Assembly: GCA_036426205.1 (NCBI GenBank)
Contig: CM071570.1
Location: 48,782,629 to 48,846,628, forward strand
Direction of reading: 5' to 3'
DNA from: Ascaphus truei
Taxonomy: Eukaryota; Chordata; Amphibia; Anura; Ascaphidae
DNA: 64,000 bases
The notes beneath the pieces are model-generated. The model searched no databases. It worked only from the letters and a program-made list of their open reading frames with translations, and had not been told where the DNA came from. A program made the position numbers and the translations under genes. The number at the start of each line of letters is the position of its first letter. Position 1 is the stretch's first letter. Of this stretch, positions 32,661 through 42,960 are shown one piece after another.

Positions 32661-33405
32661 TTAGGTCTCCGCAAGTGCTGGTGAAGTTGGATCTGTCGGG
32701 TCCAAGGCACTCGCCTGATCCTCGGCCCCAAGGAAGTTCTCAACGAGTCGGACCGCCAAAGCTAGGGTTTCAGCAACATGGCGTTTTACCCATGAGCGTG
32801 CGGAAGGGGGTATTATCTGTAGGAATTGTTCCAACACCACTTGCTCAAGAATTGCCTCCTTAGTGCGCTCCTCAGGTTGTATCCAGCGAGTACACAAGTC
32901 CAATAAACGCTGAGCGAGGACCCGGGGTCTCATCTTAGCGGTGTACTTCAGGTTCCGGAACTGCTGCCGTAGGTCTCTGGGGTCAGACCTAAGCGATCCA
33001 GTATGGTGGCTTTTACTTGTTGGTAGTCCATTGTCTGATCTGCTGGGAGGCCCTGATATGAGGCCTGGGCTTCTCTTATGAGGAGCGGGGCCAAATCAGT
33101 TGCCCAGCGATCTGCAGCCCAGCCCTGAGCTTCGGCAACCCTTTCAAATGTCAGAAGAAAAACCTCTGGATCCTCGTTCGGAGCCATTTTCCTCAGACCG
33201 GGGGTTTGTTCGCAAGGTCTGGACTGGCACTGGGTCAGCAGCTTGGCCATCCGCTCATCCTGTGCTGCCTGCTACTGGGTTAGTAGCTGGGTTTGCTGCT
33301 GCAATAGTAGTTGGGCCTGCTCCTGCATTAACAGTCCCTGCTGTTTGGTCTGCTCCTGCATTAACAGTCCCTGCTGTCTGGTCTGCTCGCACAGAAACTA
33401 TTTAA
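32661..33405 (-). pseudogene. Gmr1-like Gag with SCAN-like capsid
   Basis: The N-terminus has glutamine-rich heptad-like repeats (KQQGLLMQEQ, seen about twice near 33300-33390), probably a coiled coil. Next comes PEVFLLTFERVAEAQGW and, in another frame, LDLCTRWIQPEERTKEAILE followed by VVLEQFLQIIPPSARSWV. The last part is the capsid C-terminal domain from which the vertebrate SCAN domain is thought to have arisen. One stop and at least one frameshift break it. Confidence 0.82.
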
Positions 33406-33467
33406 AAAAATTCTTCAATTTTTCTCATTTTTGTGTGTGTGTGGGGCCCTTCAACTGCAGGGGCCTC

Positions 33468-33492
33468 TCAAAATCCTGGCACTTCTGACACT
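33468..33492 (-). promoter_or_regulatory. Primer-binding site of the Gmr1-like element, tRNA-Leu-like
   Basis: A few bases inside the 5' LTR the minus strand reads TAGTGTCAGAAGTG, close to the complement of the 3' end of vertebrate tRNA-Leu(CAG) as I remember it. After about 14 bases the match weakens. Confidence 0.5.
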
Positions 33493-33495
33493 ATA

Positions 33496-33916
33496 TGTTG
33501 CAGGGTACATGCAACCACACACGCGGGTTCTCTTGATAAGGCTTCTTTATTGAGCCTTAAAAATATACAGCACACAAAAACAAAATAGCTTCTCTTCAGC
33601 AGACAAAAACAAAATCGCTTCTCTTCAGCATAGACAACAAGGCAGCTTCTCTTCAGCATGCAGGACACAGACAGTTCATCACACATGTGATTACCTTATA
33701 GCAGTAATCTCTTCAGTATTTCAGTCCTGTCTCCTGACCAGCTAGCTTGCATGTGTGCACAGCCTGGGGGTTTTAAAACACCTTGATTATGCAGCTGGGG
33801 TCAGACTAATTAAGCAGCCCTTCTCAACTAAAACTTAACCTCGTCACTGCTGCACTGCAAGCCTAAACATAGATTTGCCAGGTATATGGCTGGTGACGTT
33901 CATTCATCCTGTCACA
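33496..33916 (-). repeat. Gmr1-like element 5' LTR
   Basis: 421-bp LTR matching 28120-28579 with fewer internal short repeats. The GTACC flank follows at 33917-33921. Confidence 0.88.
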
Positions 33917-35345
33917 GTACCCCTAAGCCCAAAAGAGAGAGCACCTGCTTTTTTGCTCGTGGAGTCGGAACTTCATTCAGGGCCACTACCTTACTGGTCA
34001 GTGGCTTTACTTTTCCTCCTCCAACCGCATAACCTAATATTTTGTTTCAGCCTTAACTAAGGCACATTTCTTAGGGTTGGCCATTAGCCCTGCCTTTCTT
34101 AGAGACCTGAGAACAGCTTTTAGCCTGTGTAGATGGGTCCGCCAGTGTTTACTGTAGATAACAATGTTGTCCAGGTATGCTGTGGCATAAGCCTTATGAG
34201 GTCTCTGCACCTTATACATAAGTCTCTGGAAAGTGGCCGGGGCTCCATGCACACCAAATGGCATCATCACAATTGGTATACACCCATCGGAGTGGCGAAG
34301 GCGGTTTTGATCTTGGATTCCTCCTCTAAAGGTAGTTGCCATATCCTTTTGTGAGGTGATTCATCGTACCAAGGGCATCAATCAATTCATCCACCCTTAG
34401 CATTGGGCATACATCAAACCTGGATACTGCACTTACCTTTCGGAGGTCCACACAAAACCTTAACTTCCCATCTGGTTTACCCTTCCTGTACCCTGGTTGA
34501 GAAATCTCATAGTCCACGTCACCCATACAGCAGAGTACTTCAAATGAGCCCTGGCATTTTTCTTGGAGTTTGCTCTCACAACTATGTAATTGTAACATCA
34601 CCTGGTCCCAAGGTAGAACACCCTTATGCGAGCATCTTGGTTAGTGTATCTCTTGACTGTCTTGGGCTGATCTAAGATTCTCCCTTGCAAAATGGCCAAC
34701 CATGTCTAGGCGATTCCAAAGGTCTAAAACATTTTGAAGGGCATTCTTAGAAGGGAACCGCTGTTCCTCCCAGGACTACTTTAGAAGGTCTAAGATACCC
34801 CAGGGTTGGCGGTCATATAGGAGCTCAAATGTAGAGAAACCCATAGAGGCCCAGGGAACTTCCTGCACGGAAAACAGCAGAAATGGGAAAAGTTCATCCC
34901 CAGCTCTCTTTTCAGTACAAACTTCCTTAACATACTCTTTAGATTTCGGTTAAACCTTTTCACCAATCCATCAGTTTGTGGATGGTAGACCGATGTCCGA
35001 ACAGACTTGAACTCTAGTAACTTCAAGACATTCTGCATCAGTTTAGCTGTAAACTGGTTTGTCAGCTTAACCTGGGGAAGTCCGACCCATGAGAACAGCT
35101 CCAACAATTTGTTGGCTACCTGCTTAGTGGCTGCTGTGCTCAAGGGGAACGCCCAGGTTATTTTGTTGCATAGTCAACTATCACTAGAATAAATCTGTGC
35201 CCCTTCGCAGAGGGTTCTAGAGGTCCTACCAAGTGTACCCCAATCCTCTCAATGGGGACTGTGTCCAAGGGTGTAGGAACCAAAGGGACTGTTTTTTGTC
35301 CCTTCTGACAAGTTTATCTGGCATTCTACTAATGCCGCAACTAAT
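33917..35345 (-). pseudogene. Older Gmr1-like element: RT and integrase (part 2)
   Basis: Continuation of 27570-28119. Minus-strand frames show RT with MPFGVHGAPATFQRLM and AYLDNIVIYS near 34165-34190; the second catalytic Asp is changed to Asn. An integrase tail is fused to the RT start (34326-34601) after deletion of the segment between them. The integrase core (34790-35143) keeps TSVYHPQTDGLVKRFNR; the catalytic Glu is changed to Lys. It has the same gene order as the younger element and is clearly more decayed. Its 5' end is lost near 35345. Confidence 0.82.
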
Positions 35346-36180
35346 TTAATTAGTAACAAATAGATACATTATCTCTCTAATATTGAATATGAAGCCAAAT
35401 AGATACATTATCTGACAAGTCATGCACAATGCCATTAAGGTGACTGGGCCTGACTGCTGCTGTTTTTCTCAGATTGTTTAAGGTTTTCAGTATTATTGTA
35501 TATTTACATACGCTATAGCTTTTAGCAATGTCATGCTGAGACTTTCAGAATTTCAATGACTCATCATGTTCTCTGGAAATTACTTCACTTTTTATGATTT
35601 GCACGAACCGGTTTCATACATATTTTATATACGTACAGTATGTGATTATGTTTTAATGTGTCTTGGCTATCAGGGCTATTATGAGGAGTTTTTAGAATGT
35701 ATCTAGAATGTATATAGTTAATCTCAGTGCTTTTCTTTGTAACAATAAAAAATAAAAAGAAGAGGTGCCGGTATTCATAATAAAAAAGTTGATAACAAAA
35801 ATCTAAATGTTTAACATTTAACAACGCTGTTTATTACCTTTTTTTTTTTAAGACTTAAAAATATGAAAACATACAAAAACTAGTTTCATAGAAAATTCGA
35901 ACACACAATCACGCATGCATGCATGCACACACATGCATAATTCCACACACAATTCACACACACACGTCCTCCCCTTTTACCAGAATTTTACCTGGGGGTG
36001 ATAGGGCATCTCCGGTCCTGTCTAGAACTGCTCCAATTTTTGCGCAGTCCAGGGGGAGCATATATGAGATAAAACCAACACAGAACTAATCTAAGTGTAG
36101 ATGGTAGTGCTATAAATGGTGTAGCAATTTACCGTGACACCTATTGGTGGCAATATTGTTTGTTAATTAAATATGACCTG
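35346..36180. other. AT-rich sequence, no gene seen
   Basis: It holds a degenerate CA/GCAT microsatellite at about 35908-35963 and otherwise nothing I recognise. Confidence 0.5.
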
Positions 36181-36850
36181 TATGGGCTTGATTCATATTG
36201 TGTATATTGCTCATAGCGAGTTGCTTCCTTGCTCTGTATGTGATCATATAAACCACTTAGGAAGAGATTCCGTTAAGTCTGTCATGTTCCGAGAATAGGT
36301 TGGTAAACCATAGTCATTTGTTCCAGCTCCGATTAATTAATAATACGAGCGCAGATAAATAGTAGTTTTTAATTCGTTTAATTGGGCAGGGTATATATAG
36401 TAGGTAACACCATGTAGGCGGTACACACCTGACGAAGCCGTGACCCTCGTTTTGGCGAAACGCGTAGAGTGGAGTACTCAGAGCACACAGAGCTCAGATC
36501 TAACACAGAGCACCGGGCAGACGCACTGACTGCCAGCTAACCAACAAAGGAATTCCGGAAGTGACGCACACCCACGGGGACGTGACGGAGCTGAGGCTGC
36601 AAGAATGATCAGTGGGGAAGCTTCAGAGCGTGTGGGGTTCCCGAGAGTGACGGGGCGTTCGAATGGAGGCTGGTGTGGTGAGCGGCAGTGTCCAGTTTTG
36701 TATGCCAAACACACATGACAGTGTTATGTGCCTTTTTAATTCTGCATTTTTGTAAGTGCAAATTTCTATCCTTTTAAATATAAACATTTTGTATTGTATT
36801 GATCTGTGCTATGGATACATTTTTTTCTTATCTACTGCTGAGGTTCACCT
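36181..36850 (+). mobile_element. Solo hammerhead element, probably PLE-derived
   Basis: A hammerhead core (36429-36466) is followed by about 250 bp of GC-rich sequence and an AT-rich end with AATATAAACATTTTG. This arrangement (hammerhead, GC-rich segment, AT-rich end) also occurs at 37673-38628 on the other strand. Borders are approximate and no target duplication was found. Confidence 0.4.
36419..36480 (+). ncRNA. Hammerhead ribozyme, near-canonical core
   Basis: CTGACGA (36429-36435) matches the CUGANGA box. One extra A follows, then stem II GCC/GGC (36437-36439 with 36454-36456), GAAA (36457-36460), a minimal stem III (A-T and C-G) and GTA as cleavage triplet (36464-36466). Stem I is formed by ACACAC before the core and GAGTG after it, with further pairing GTA/TAC beyond an internal loop. 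The extra A between the box and stem II is the only departure from the textbook core. Self-cleavage would fall after 36466. Confidence 0.65.
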
Positions 36851-37040
36851 TTTCTGATGCTCCTGTCTGGGGATATTTTCATCTGATGCACACCTGATAC
36901 AAACACACACCATTGCCACAGTTTTGGGAGTCGCTTTATTACTACTGAATAGCTGTGTTAGTCAAATGGTGCAAAATAAATGAGTACTTCAGCATTATGT
37001 GCTAACTTTTATTTTGACTAAAGTATACTATAAATTAAAA

Positions 37041-37080
37041 AAGCTTTCGAGGGTTCTACTCTCTCTCATGTCAAGCAATA
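37041..37080 (-). ncRNA. Degenerate hammerhead-like motif, left end of PLE
   Basis: The minus strand reads a TTGACATGAGAG segment, a loop TAGAA, then CCCTCGAAAGCTT. Stem II (GAG/CTC) and GAAA remain but the CUGANGA box is altered. Confidence 0.35.
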
Positions 37081-37325
37081 CTAATTTACAATAAATTCCA
37101 TGAGTTTAATAGAGATGTAGAATCCAAGATAACTATCAAAAGCAGATTAGGTAGAGTCAGTTAGAATTTCAGTCAATGGTAATATTTGTATTGTAACTAT
37201 TGCTCTGATTGTAGAGCAATACAAATACAAATGGATGAAAGGGATTGTTAGAAATGTGGGTGCATGTTGGACCAAGCATCCAGCAGCAGTGTGAAGGGGG
37301 AGAAAAAGTACATACAAATCTGAAA

Positions 37326-37657
37326 CAGGCATACCCCGCATTAACGTACGCAATGGGACCGGAGCATGTATGTAAAGCGAAAATGTACTTAAAGTGAAGC
37401 ACTACCTTTTCCCCACTTATCGATGCATGTACTGTACTGCAATCTTCATATACGTGCATAACGGATGTAAATAACACATTTGTAACAGGCTCTATAGTCT
37501 CCCCGCTTGCGCACAGCTTCGGTACAGGTAGGGAGCCGGTATTGGTGTTCAGGACGTGCTGACAGGCGCATGCGTGAGCTGCCGTTTTCCTATTGAGCGA
37601 TATGTACTTACTCACGAGTGTACTTAAAGTGAGTGTCCTTAAACCGGGGTATGCCTG
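37326..37657. mobile_element. Inverted-repeat element (MITE), TIR CAGGCATACCCCG
   Basis: The ends CAGGCATACCCCG and CGGGGTATGCCTG are inverted repeats over about 13 bp, continuing imperfectly (TTAA next). There is no transposase frame. I found no clear target duplication, so the superfamily is left open. Confidence 0.65.
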
Positions 37658-38643
37658 TAGTGTGTAAGAAACTGCAAAGGATGAGAAGAAAAGAAAGCGC
37701 ACACTTCCTGGTGCAAATAAAGTTTTACTAGGTTAAAATCACAGAAAAAAATACACTCACAAACATCCGGTCAGTTTAGGCAGTATGTGGTATTCCACAG
37801 ATGCGTGCTGGAGTTGTGCAAGGTTTTCTTTGCGTGGGATACTATGCAAGCTGCTACAGCGCATCCGCTGCCTGCTTCCACCCCCCCAGGGGTTGGAGTG
37901 CCCTTCCGTGTCACGTGACGGCTTCAGACTGCGTCACCACGTGATCTCCTCAAGCTCCCCCTCCTCAGTAGGGCGTCGCAACAGCGCGGAACATCAGGGA
38001 TGATCTCACCACAGCCCGGTCTAACAAAGTCAGCCCGCTCCCTGTCTTCTCCCTCACGAAGTTCAGCACTGCAGTACTCTCACAGTCACGATCCTCCTTG
38101 CACCATACAAGTCCCCCTACATGTTTCGAGGTGTGGCCTCTTCATCAGGGGTGTGGCTTGTTATGGTGACGTGCTTCCTTATATAATGTGTGTCTCTATG
38201 GTTCATTTTAAGGCTTGCTGCCTCCCCCTACTGGCGAAAGAATACTACAAAATGCTAGCTGATACATAATTACATACAATCAATATACTGAGGACTAGAG
38301 AAAACCTCCATATACAATAAATAAATAAATAACATAGCCAATACCAAAACCTAAATAATAACATATCTTTATATTTATACGTATACTGGCTCAGTAAATT
38401 AGGGACATTCATATCCATATGTTCCAACTCCTAACTAGCACTGAGAGCTATCAGTGTACTATAACTCACAGACAAAACTTACTAAACAGTAACATACTAT
38501 AAAACATCATAAATCATATACATATCAACATAATACAGAACCTAAACTATATATGATTAAGCTGAACCTTATATAGTATTTAGGTACTGATAATTGTGAT
38601 TGTGGAACTGATCAGCAAGTCTTTCCTACAGTGTGTAAGAAAC
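37658..38643 (-). mobile_element. Hammerhead element with 14-bp target duplication
   Basis: AGTGTGTAAGAAAC is repeated at 37659-37672 and 38630-38643. The 957 bp between them run on the minus strand: an AT-rich 5' part, the hammerhead at 38166-38105, then a GC-rich 3' part ending in TTTATTTGCACC and a T/C-rich tail. There is no coding capacity. It interrupts the PLE protein relic in its C-terminal region. Confidence 0.7.
38101..38166 (-). ncRNA. Hammerhead ribozyme, canonical CTGATGA core
   Basis: The minus strand has CTGATGA (38148-38142), one extra A, stem II GAGG/CCTC with a five-base loop, GAAA (38127-38124), a two-pair stem III and GTA (38120-38118) as cleavage triplet. Stem I pairs CCC with GGG next to the core, then after an internal loop ACAAG with CTTGT and CCAT with ATGG. 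The internal loop in stem I fits the loop-loop contacts that make natural hammerheads fast. The extra A after the box is again present. Confidence 0.68.
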
Positions 38644-39010
38644 CCCAGATCAGTATTAAGTTCGCTTTTTTTAGTGTCAAGGAGCATTATAAAAATTTGA
38701 GTTAAGTTGTTTTTGAGGATTTGGATTTTTAAATCATTTACAGAATGATCTGGCTGTGAGAAGTGAAGTATTTTACTTCTTAATTATTGTGTGTCTGCTT
38801 AGGTTCTGGTTTTAAGTTTTGGGCTGGTTTCACCAATGTAGCATCCTTAGTCACATTTACTGCACTTACTGGTATCATATATACCACCATCCTGGATGTG
38901 CAGCAGTATGATCCTTTAACATTGAATGTTCTATGTTTGTGACTGTATGTGGCATATTGGCATATATGTTTGCAATGTTTGCAGTTTATGATGTTCAATG
39001 CAACATCACA
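38590..39010 (-). pseudogene. PLE C-terminal relic with GIY-YIG nuclease
   Basis: The minus strand gives CKHCKHI, then a VVYMI segment, and one frame over GCYIGETS followed by KLKTRT. This is the cysteine motif and GIY-YIG nuclease core of Penelope-like elements, which nicks target DNA. It ends with HSVNDLKIQILKNN. At least one frameshift and two stops occur. The RT domain is missing. Confidence 0.75.
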
Positions 39011-39035
39011 CGCTGCAAACTTTGCGAATATTAAA

Positions 39036-39076
39036 AAGATCTGAGGAAGAGAGTAGAACTTTCGAAAATTTGTCCA
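39036..39076 (+). ncRNA. Degenerate hammerhead-like motif, right end of PLE
   Basis: CTGAGGA (39041-39047) fits CUGANGA. One extra A, stem II GAGAG/CTTTC with loop TAGAA, GAAA (39064-39067) and GTC (39072-39074) follow. Stem I next to the core is weak. Confidence 0.45.
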
Positions 39077-39299
39077 CAAATATCAATTCTTAGACGGAAT
39101 AAAGATGTTATCCCCTAATACTGAAGTACTCATTTATTTTGCCCTAATCATATTCTAAGAAAATCTGTTACCTCCTTGATATTTGGTTGACCTGAATGAA
39201 TTTCAGAACAGTGTCAAAGGGTTTTACACTGATCCAAATGCATAAATACACAAAATCTGTGACATAAAGTATTCTTAATTTTTCATAGCTGACCAAATA

Positions 39300-39593
39300 C
39301 AGATGCAGCCACCAGTATCTGACCACTTGCCTTGGAAAATCTGGGGCTCTCTCACAGTAATGCTGCAACATGTCTGTGAGATTTCAGCAGCCAGACTAAT
39401 GACCCATCGGATTAAAACAGTGGAGGTCCCTGCAGTCCTATTCAAACTGAATGGGACTGCAGGGATCCCCACTATGTAAATCCTATGGGTCATTAGTCTG
39501 GCTGCAGAATCTCATGGAAATGTTGCAGCGTTTACTGTGAGAGAGCCCCAGTATTTTCTTAGGCAAGTGGTCGGATACTGGTAGCTGCATCTG
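39300..39593. mobile_element. Foldback inverted-repeat element with TA duplication
   Basis: Imperfect arms of over 110 bp start CAGATGCAGC and end GCTGCATCTG, flanked by TA at 39298-39299 and 39594-39595. The centre has a second small inverted repeat (CCCTGCAGTCC and GGACTGCAGGG). There is no coding frame. TA duplication suggests the Tc1/mariner class. Confidence 0.7.
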
Positions 39594-39595
39594 TA

Positions 39596-40914
39596 CATGT
39601 TTATATTTTACTCAGTTGAAGACAACACATGAAATTCTATAACCTGCTAATCTCTTCTGAGTTAAAACGTGTTTTATTATTGGCAGTTAATAATTTCATA
39701 GACTATAAACATTTTCTCATTGTTCTGATTTCACTTAAGAATAATATGTGTTCAGAAAATTGGCTTTGCCCAAAGCTTGCAAAAACTACTAACTAAGATA
39801 AATGTCTGCACTGTGGCTCACGCTACTATTATTTTTAAAATATATTTTCATATAAAAATCAACTGCTGTCTCTGATGTCTAAATATTTACTTTTCTCTTA
39901 GATAACGCTAAATTAGGTTTTACTTCCTCCTTTATACTTTCATGTTAAAATAATCAAAAATGGTTTCCTCGGACTAATCTTTTTGCTAATGTGGTTTAAA
40001 GGGATGATAATGCATGAGCCAAAAAATATTGTGTGTCATTTACCTTTTTGGGGTTTATACTACAGTATATCCGCCAAAGCGGTCAATGGAGCTGTTTTCA
40101 TCCGAGATTCCCACTGACTTCAATGAATAAATGTTATGCTATTCATGGGTTGTCAATGTCTCGTTGGCCACTTGAGCTACTGAGGGGTTAATATAGTATA
40201 TTATTTCATATAAAAGTTTATTGAATGAATCTAACTGCCAGAAGAAAGGGCTGATTGAGCTGAAATGTTAATGTTGTCCCTTTACCCTTTGAACTGTTTG
40301 CGTTTTCTCTTTTTAGTATTTTTAATGTTCATCCGTTTTCTTTTTATGTTTATGTCCCCCATCCCCCCTTTTCACTATGTTTGGTTGATCTGACATCTGT
40401 GTGTTGCATTATCTTTTAGTTCGTATTGATATAAGATTATTCTGGACTTATTTTGTCTGTATTCTTATAATTACCAGTAAAATTATTACTTGAGACTAAT
40501 TCTGACCATATCATCCTTGAGTGCGGGGTTGACATTTTTATATATACGATATATTATGTGGGACTTGGTGGGGACTCCTTGTCTTCCTGCACTTTATCTA
40601 TATCAGCCTGATTAGGCATAGTTATTTATTCAGGTGGTGCTGTTTGCCCTATTTGTAATATGTTACCTTTCCCGCTGACAAACTTGCACTCCAATGTGAC
40701 TCTTTTTTTGCACTCTTTTCTGTCACAGAATATGGTTTTAGAGAATACCAGACAAGTGTTTGCATACGCAGATACGGATGCAACCCGCATAGCTACAATA
40801 TGTAGAGGAGCAAGAGTTTTTTTTGTCTGAAGATTATAGCCCTGATTTACCGAAATAACTAGTGAGAGTATTGAAACAACAAAGACATTTTGAATTACAT
40901 GCAACGACTCTTGA
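39596..40914. other. AT-rich sequence before the large PLE
   Basis: No gene. At 40246-40272 there is GGGCTGATTGAGCTGAAATG, which resembles a reduced hammerhead-like motif also seen at 51210-51230. The rest may be PLE 5' untranslated sequence. Confidence 0.4.
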
Positions 40915-41793
40915 GGAATACTTTAGATTACATCTCAATCTCCAAGGAATTCGCTTTAATCTTAAACCCACCTTTTTTTCTGATCGTAAATTATGTGGAG
41001 AAATGGGACAATACAGTATATTACATTAGTGTTCATTTGATCTTATCATATTAACGATTGAACAAATTTAAAGCGAGTTGGTATAAATTAAAACTTAGAT
41101 TGATAAACTCGAGGAGTCCATCAGAATGACAATGAGTGAAGCAGATATTAATGTACTTATAAGTTAATTGGACTCTAAGATCATTGAATATAGCTGAGAG
41201 GTTGAATCAAGAAAGAGGAATACATTTGTTTGTGATGCCAGAGACTATACCAGTGGCAGGGCGTACGCTTGGCAATGGAGGGATCAGAGGCGAGAGTAAT
41301 CTAGATGGCGACCCCAGAGAAGACCACAATATAATCAATGGGAATATGACTATGTTGATTCCACTAACAGTGATTCGTCTGTCAGACGGTCTTCCTCTTT
41401 TTTAGGGCCGGACCAGGGTTCTTACCATGTGGACATAGACCGACCCGCCATGTGGGGAAGAGACACAAGAGGCAGACTTCCCCCCCCCCCCAGAGACGAC
41501 GAATGTGGACTCGATCCCATATAGAGAACGATTGGTGTTAAATTTCTCAGATAAAGTATTGACCTCTGAACAACTTCAAGTTCTTGATAAGGGGTTATCT
41601 TATGTTCCTACAAATAGCATGGATTTTTCTACTCTAGATATTGATTTAGAATGCTTTTTTTTTTAGAGCACTCTGCCTAAATACCTACTTTGCTAAACAC
41701 CCACAGGTGCCATCTAATATATCTAATAATGTTGAATTGGATACTCCACTTCATATCTTGACTAGAGGACTTAGAAACAAAAGTAAATTTAAT
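40915..41793 (+). pseudogene. PLE protein N-terminal region (decayed)
   Basis: Fragmentary plus-strand frames read into the conserved protein after the palindrome. The last part (TPLHILTRGLRNKSKFN) joins in frame with sequence at 42467 once the insertion is removed. Several stops are present. Assignment rests on continuity with the RT downstream. Confidence 0.55.
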
Positions 41794-42482
41794 AACAAAC
41801 CAAAAGATAGTACCAGCACTCTCTGTCTCACAGCTATAGATATAGGCAAATACCAGTGTAGGGAATAAGAATAATTTAATGACACTAATAATAAACTGAA
41901 AATATAGCAACAATAGCCAATACGCCAATGCAAGAATAAATATCACCATAGAGAAAATCAAAAATTAAAGGGGGTAGAGGGAAAAGAAGGAGAAGGGGAA
42001 AAAACATGAAAGAAAAGGAAAAAATCACAAAAATGGAAAAAGGAAAGCAAACTAGGGGGCGACGTCAGATGAAGAGGTCACCCCTCGAAATGTCGCCCCC
42101 CCTAGTTTGCTTTACTTTTTCCATTTTTGTGATTTTTTCCTTTTCTTTCAAGTTTTTTTCCCCTTCTCCTTCTTTCCCCTCTACCCCCTTTAATTTTTGA
42201 TTTTCTCTATGGTGATATTTATTCTTGCATTGGCGTATTGGCTATTGTTGCTATATTTTCAGTTTATTATTAGTGTCATTAAATTATTCTTATTCCCTAC
42301 ACTGGTATTTGCCTATATCTATAGCTGTGAGACAGAGAGTGCTAGTACTATCTTTTGGTTTGTTAGTACTTCTGAAGGGAATTAGGGTCCCTTCCTGTTC
42401 CGTGCACTCTGCAACCTTGCTGAGTCATTGTGTCAGAGTGCTGTCTATCACCCCCCCCCCTTTCTACCAAAGTAAATTTAAT
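41780..42482 (+). mobile_element. Palindromic hammerhead element with 14-bp target duplication
   Basis: AAAGTAAATTTAAT occurs at 41780-41793 and again at about 42469-42482. The insert is a nearly perfect palindrome (41793-42365, arms about 270 bp), plus a 100-bp single-copy tail on the right ending in a C-rich and TTTCTACC segment. The hammerhead-like core lies at the apex. This is an inverted truncated copy joined head to head with a forward copy. It splits the PLE gene. Confidence 0.75.
42046..42110 (+). ncRNA. Hammerhead-like motif at palindrome apex
   Basis: GATGAAGAGG-TCACC-CCTCGAAATGTC keeps stem II GAGG/CCTC, GAAA and GTC. The box reads CAGATGA instead of CTGATGA (position 4 changed). 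A very stable outer stem (GCAAACTAGGGGGC with GCCCCCCCTAGTTTGC) takes the place of stem I. Probably inactive as read. Confidence 0.45.
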
Positions 42483-42960
42483 CCTCCAAGTCAAAATCAT
42501 TCCATTGAAACATACATTGGAATTATCAAGAGGGATGTCAATAAATTGAAATAAAAACCCTGTGAGGGTGAACTTAACTAGGGAGGAGTGTAACACTCTG
42601 GATAGCAATGCGAATTACTCTGATTTGGTAGTGAAACCTGTTGAAAAGTGAGGGGCACTTGTGATCATGAATCGTGAGGATTACCATGCAGAAATCCTGA
42701 GACAATTGGGTGATCAATCTAATTATAAGAAGGTTGATTATGATCCGACCAAAGAAATTGGTTCCCTTATATACCATCTGCAAACTGGCTGTGGAAGGAG
42801 GGGTCATTTCTAAAAAGCAGTATAACTTCTTATGCAAGAAAGAGCCAGTGATCTCTATCCTATATACACTCCCTAAAATTAATAAAAATCTATTTCATCC
42901 CTTTGGTCATCCCATTGTTGCTGGGTCTGAATCCATCTTTCAGCCCGTCTCCATCTTTTT
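42467..42960 (+). pseudogene. PLE reverse transcriptase, N-terminal part
   Basis: Broken frames recover ALVIMNREDYHAEILRQLGD, then TKEIGSLI and an IYTLPKINKN segment, the typical start of the Penelope-like RT with its LPKIHK motif. Two or more frameshifts occur. Interrupted at 42960 by the L1 element, and resumes at 46534. Confidence 0.8.

Larger units (their letters stand above)
28120..33916 (-). mobile_element. Gmr1-like Ty3/gypsy retrotransposon
   Basis: Complete element on the minus strand: 5' LTR 33496-33916, primer site, gag, zinc knuckle and protease, integrase, RT, RNase H, polypurine tract, 3' LTR 28120-28579. Flanks GTATC and GTACC form a 5-bp target duplication with one mismatch. 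Integrase lies before RT, the copia-like order described for the Gmr1 group of deuterostome Ty3/gypsy elements. Stops and frameshifts break every gene, and a TA-flanked inverted-repeat element sits in RT. Confidence 0.88.
36972..39142 (-). mobile_element. PLE relic with inverted terminal segments
   Basis: The ends carry inverted copies of a 22-bp segment (GCAAAATAAATGAGTACTTC at 36971, its complement at 39123-39142). Each end also holds a degenerate hammerhead-like motif. In between, on the minus strand, is the C-terminal part of a Penelope-like protein. Into this have gone an inverted-repeat element (37326-37657) and a hammerhead element (37673-38628). Inverted terminal segments are a known feature of PLE insertions. 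Confidence 0.65.

Noticed and set aside
37169..37702. 177-codon minus-strand frame
   Set aside because: Runs through an inverted-repeat element and its flanks; an accident of the insertion.
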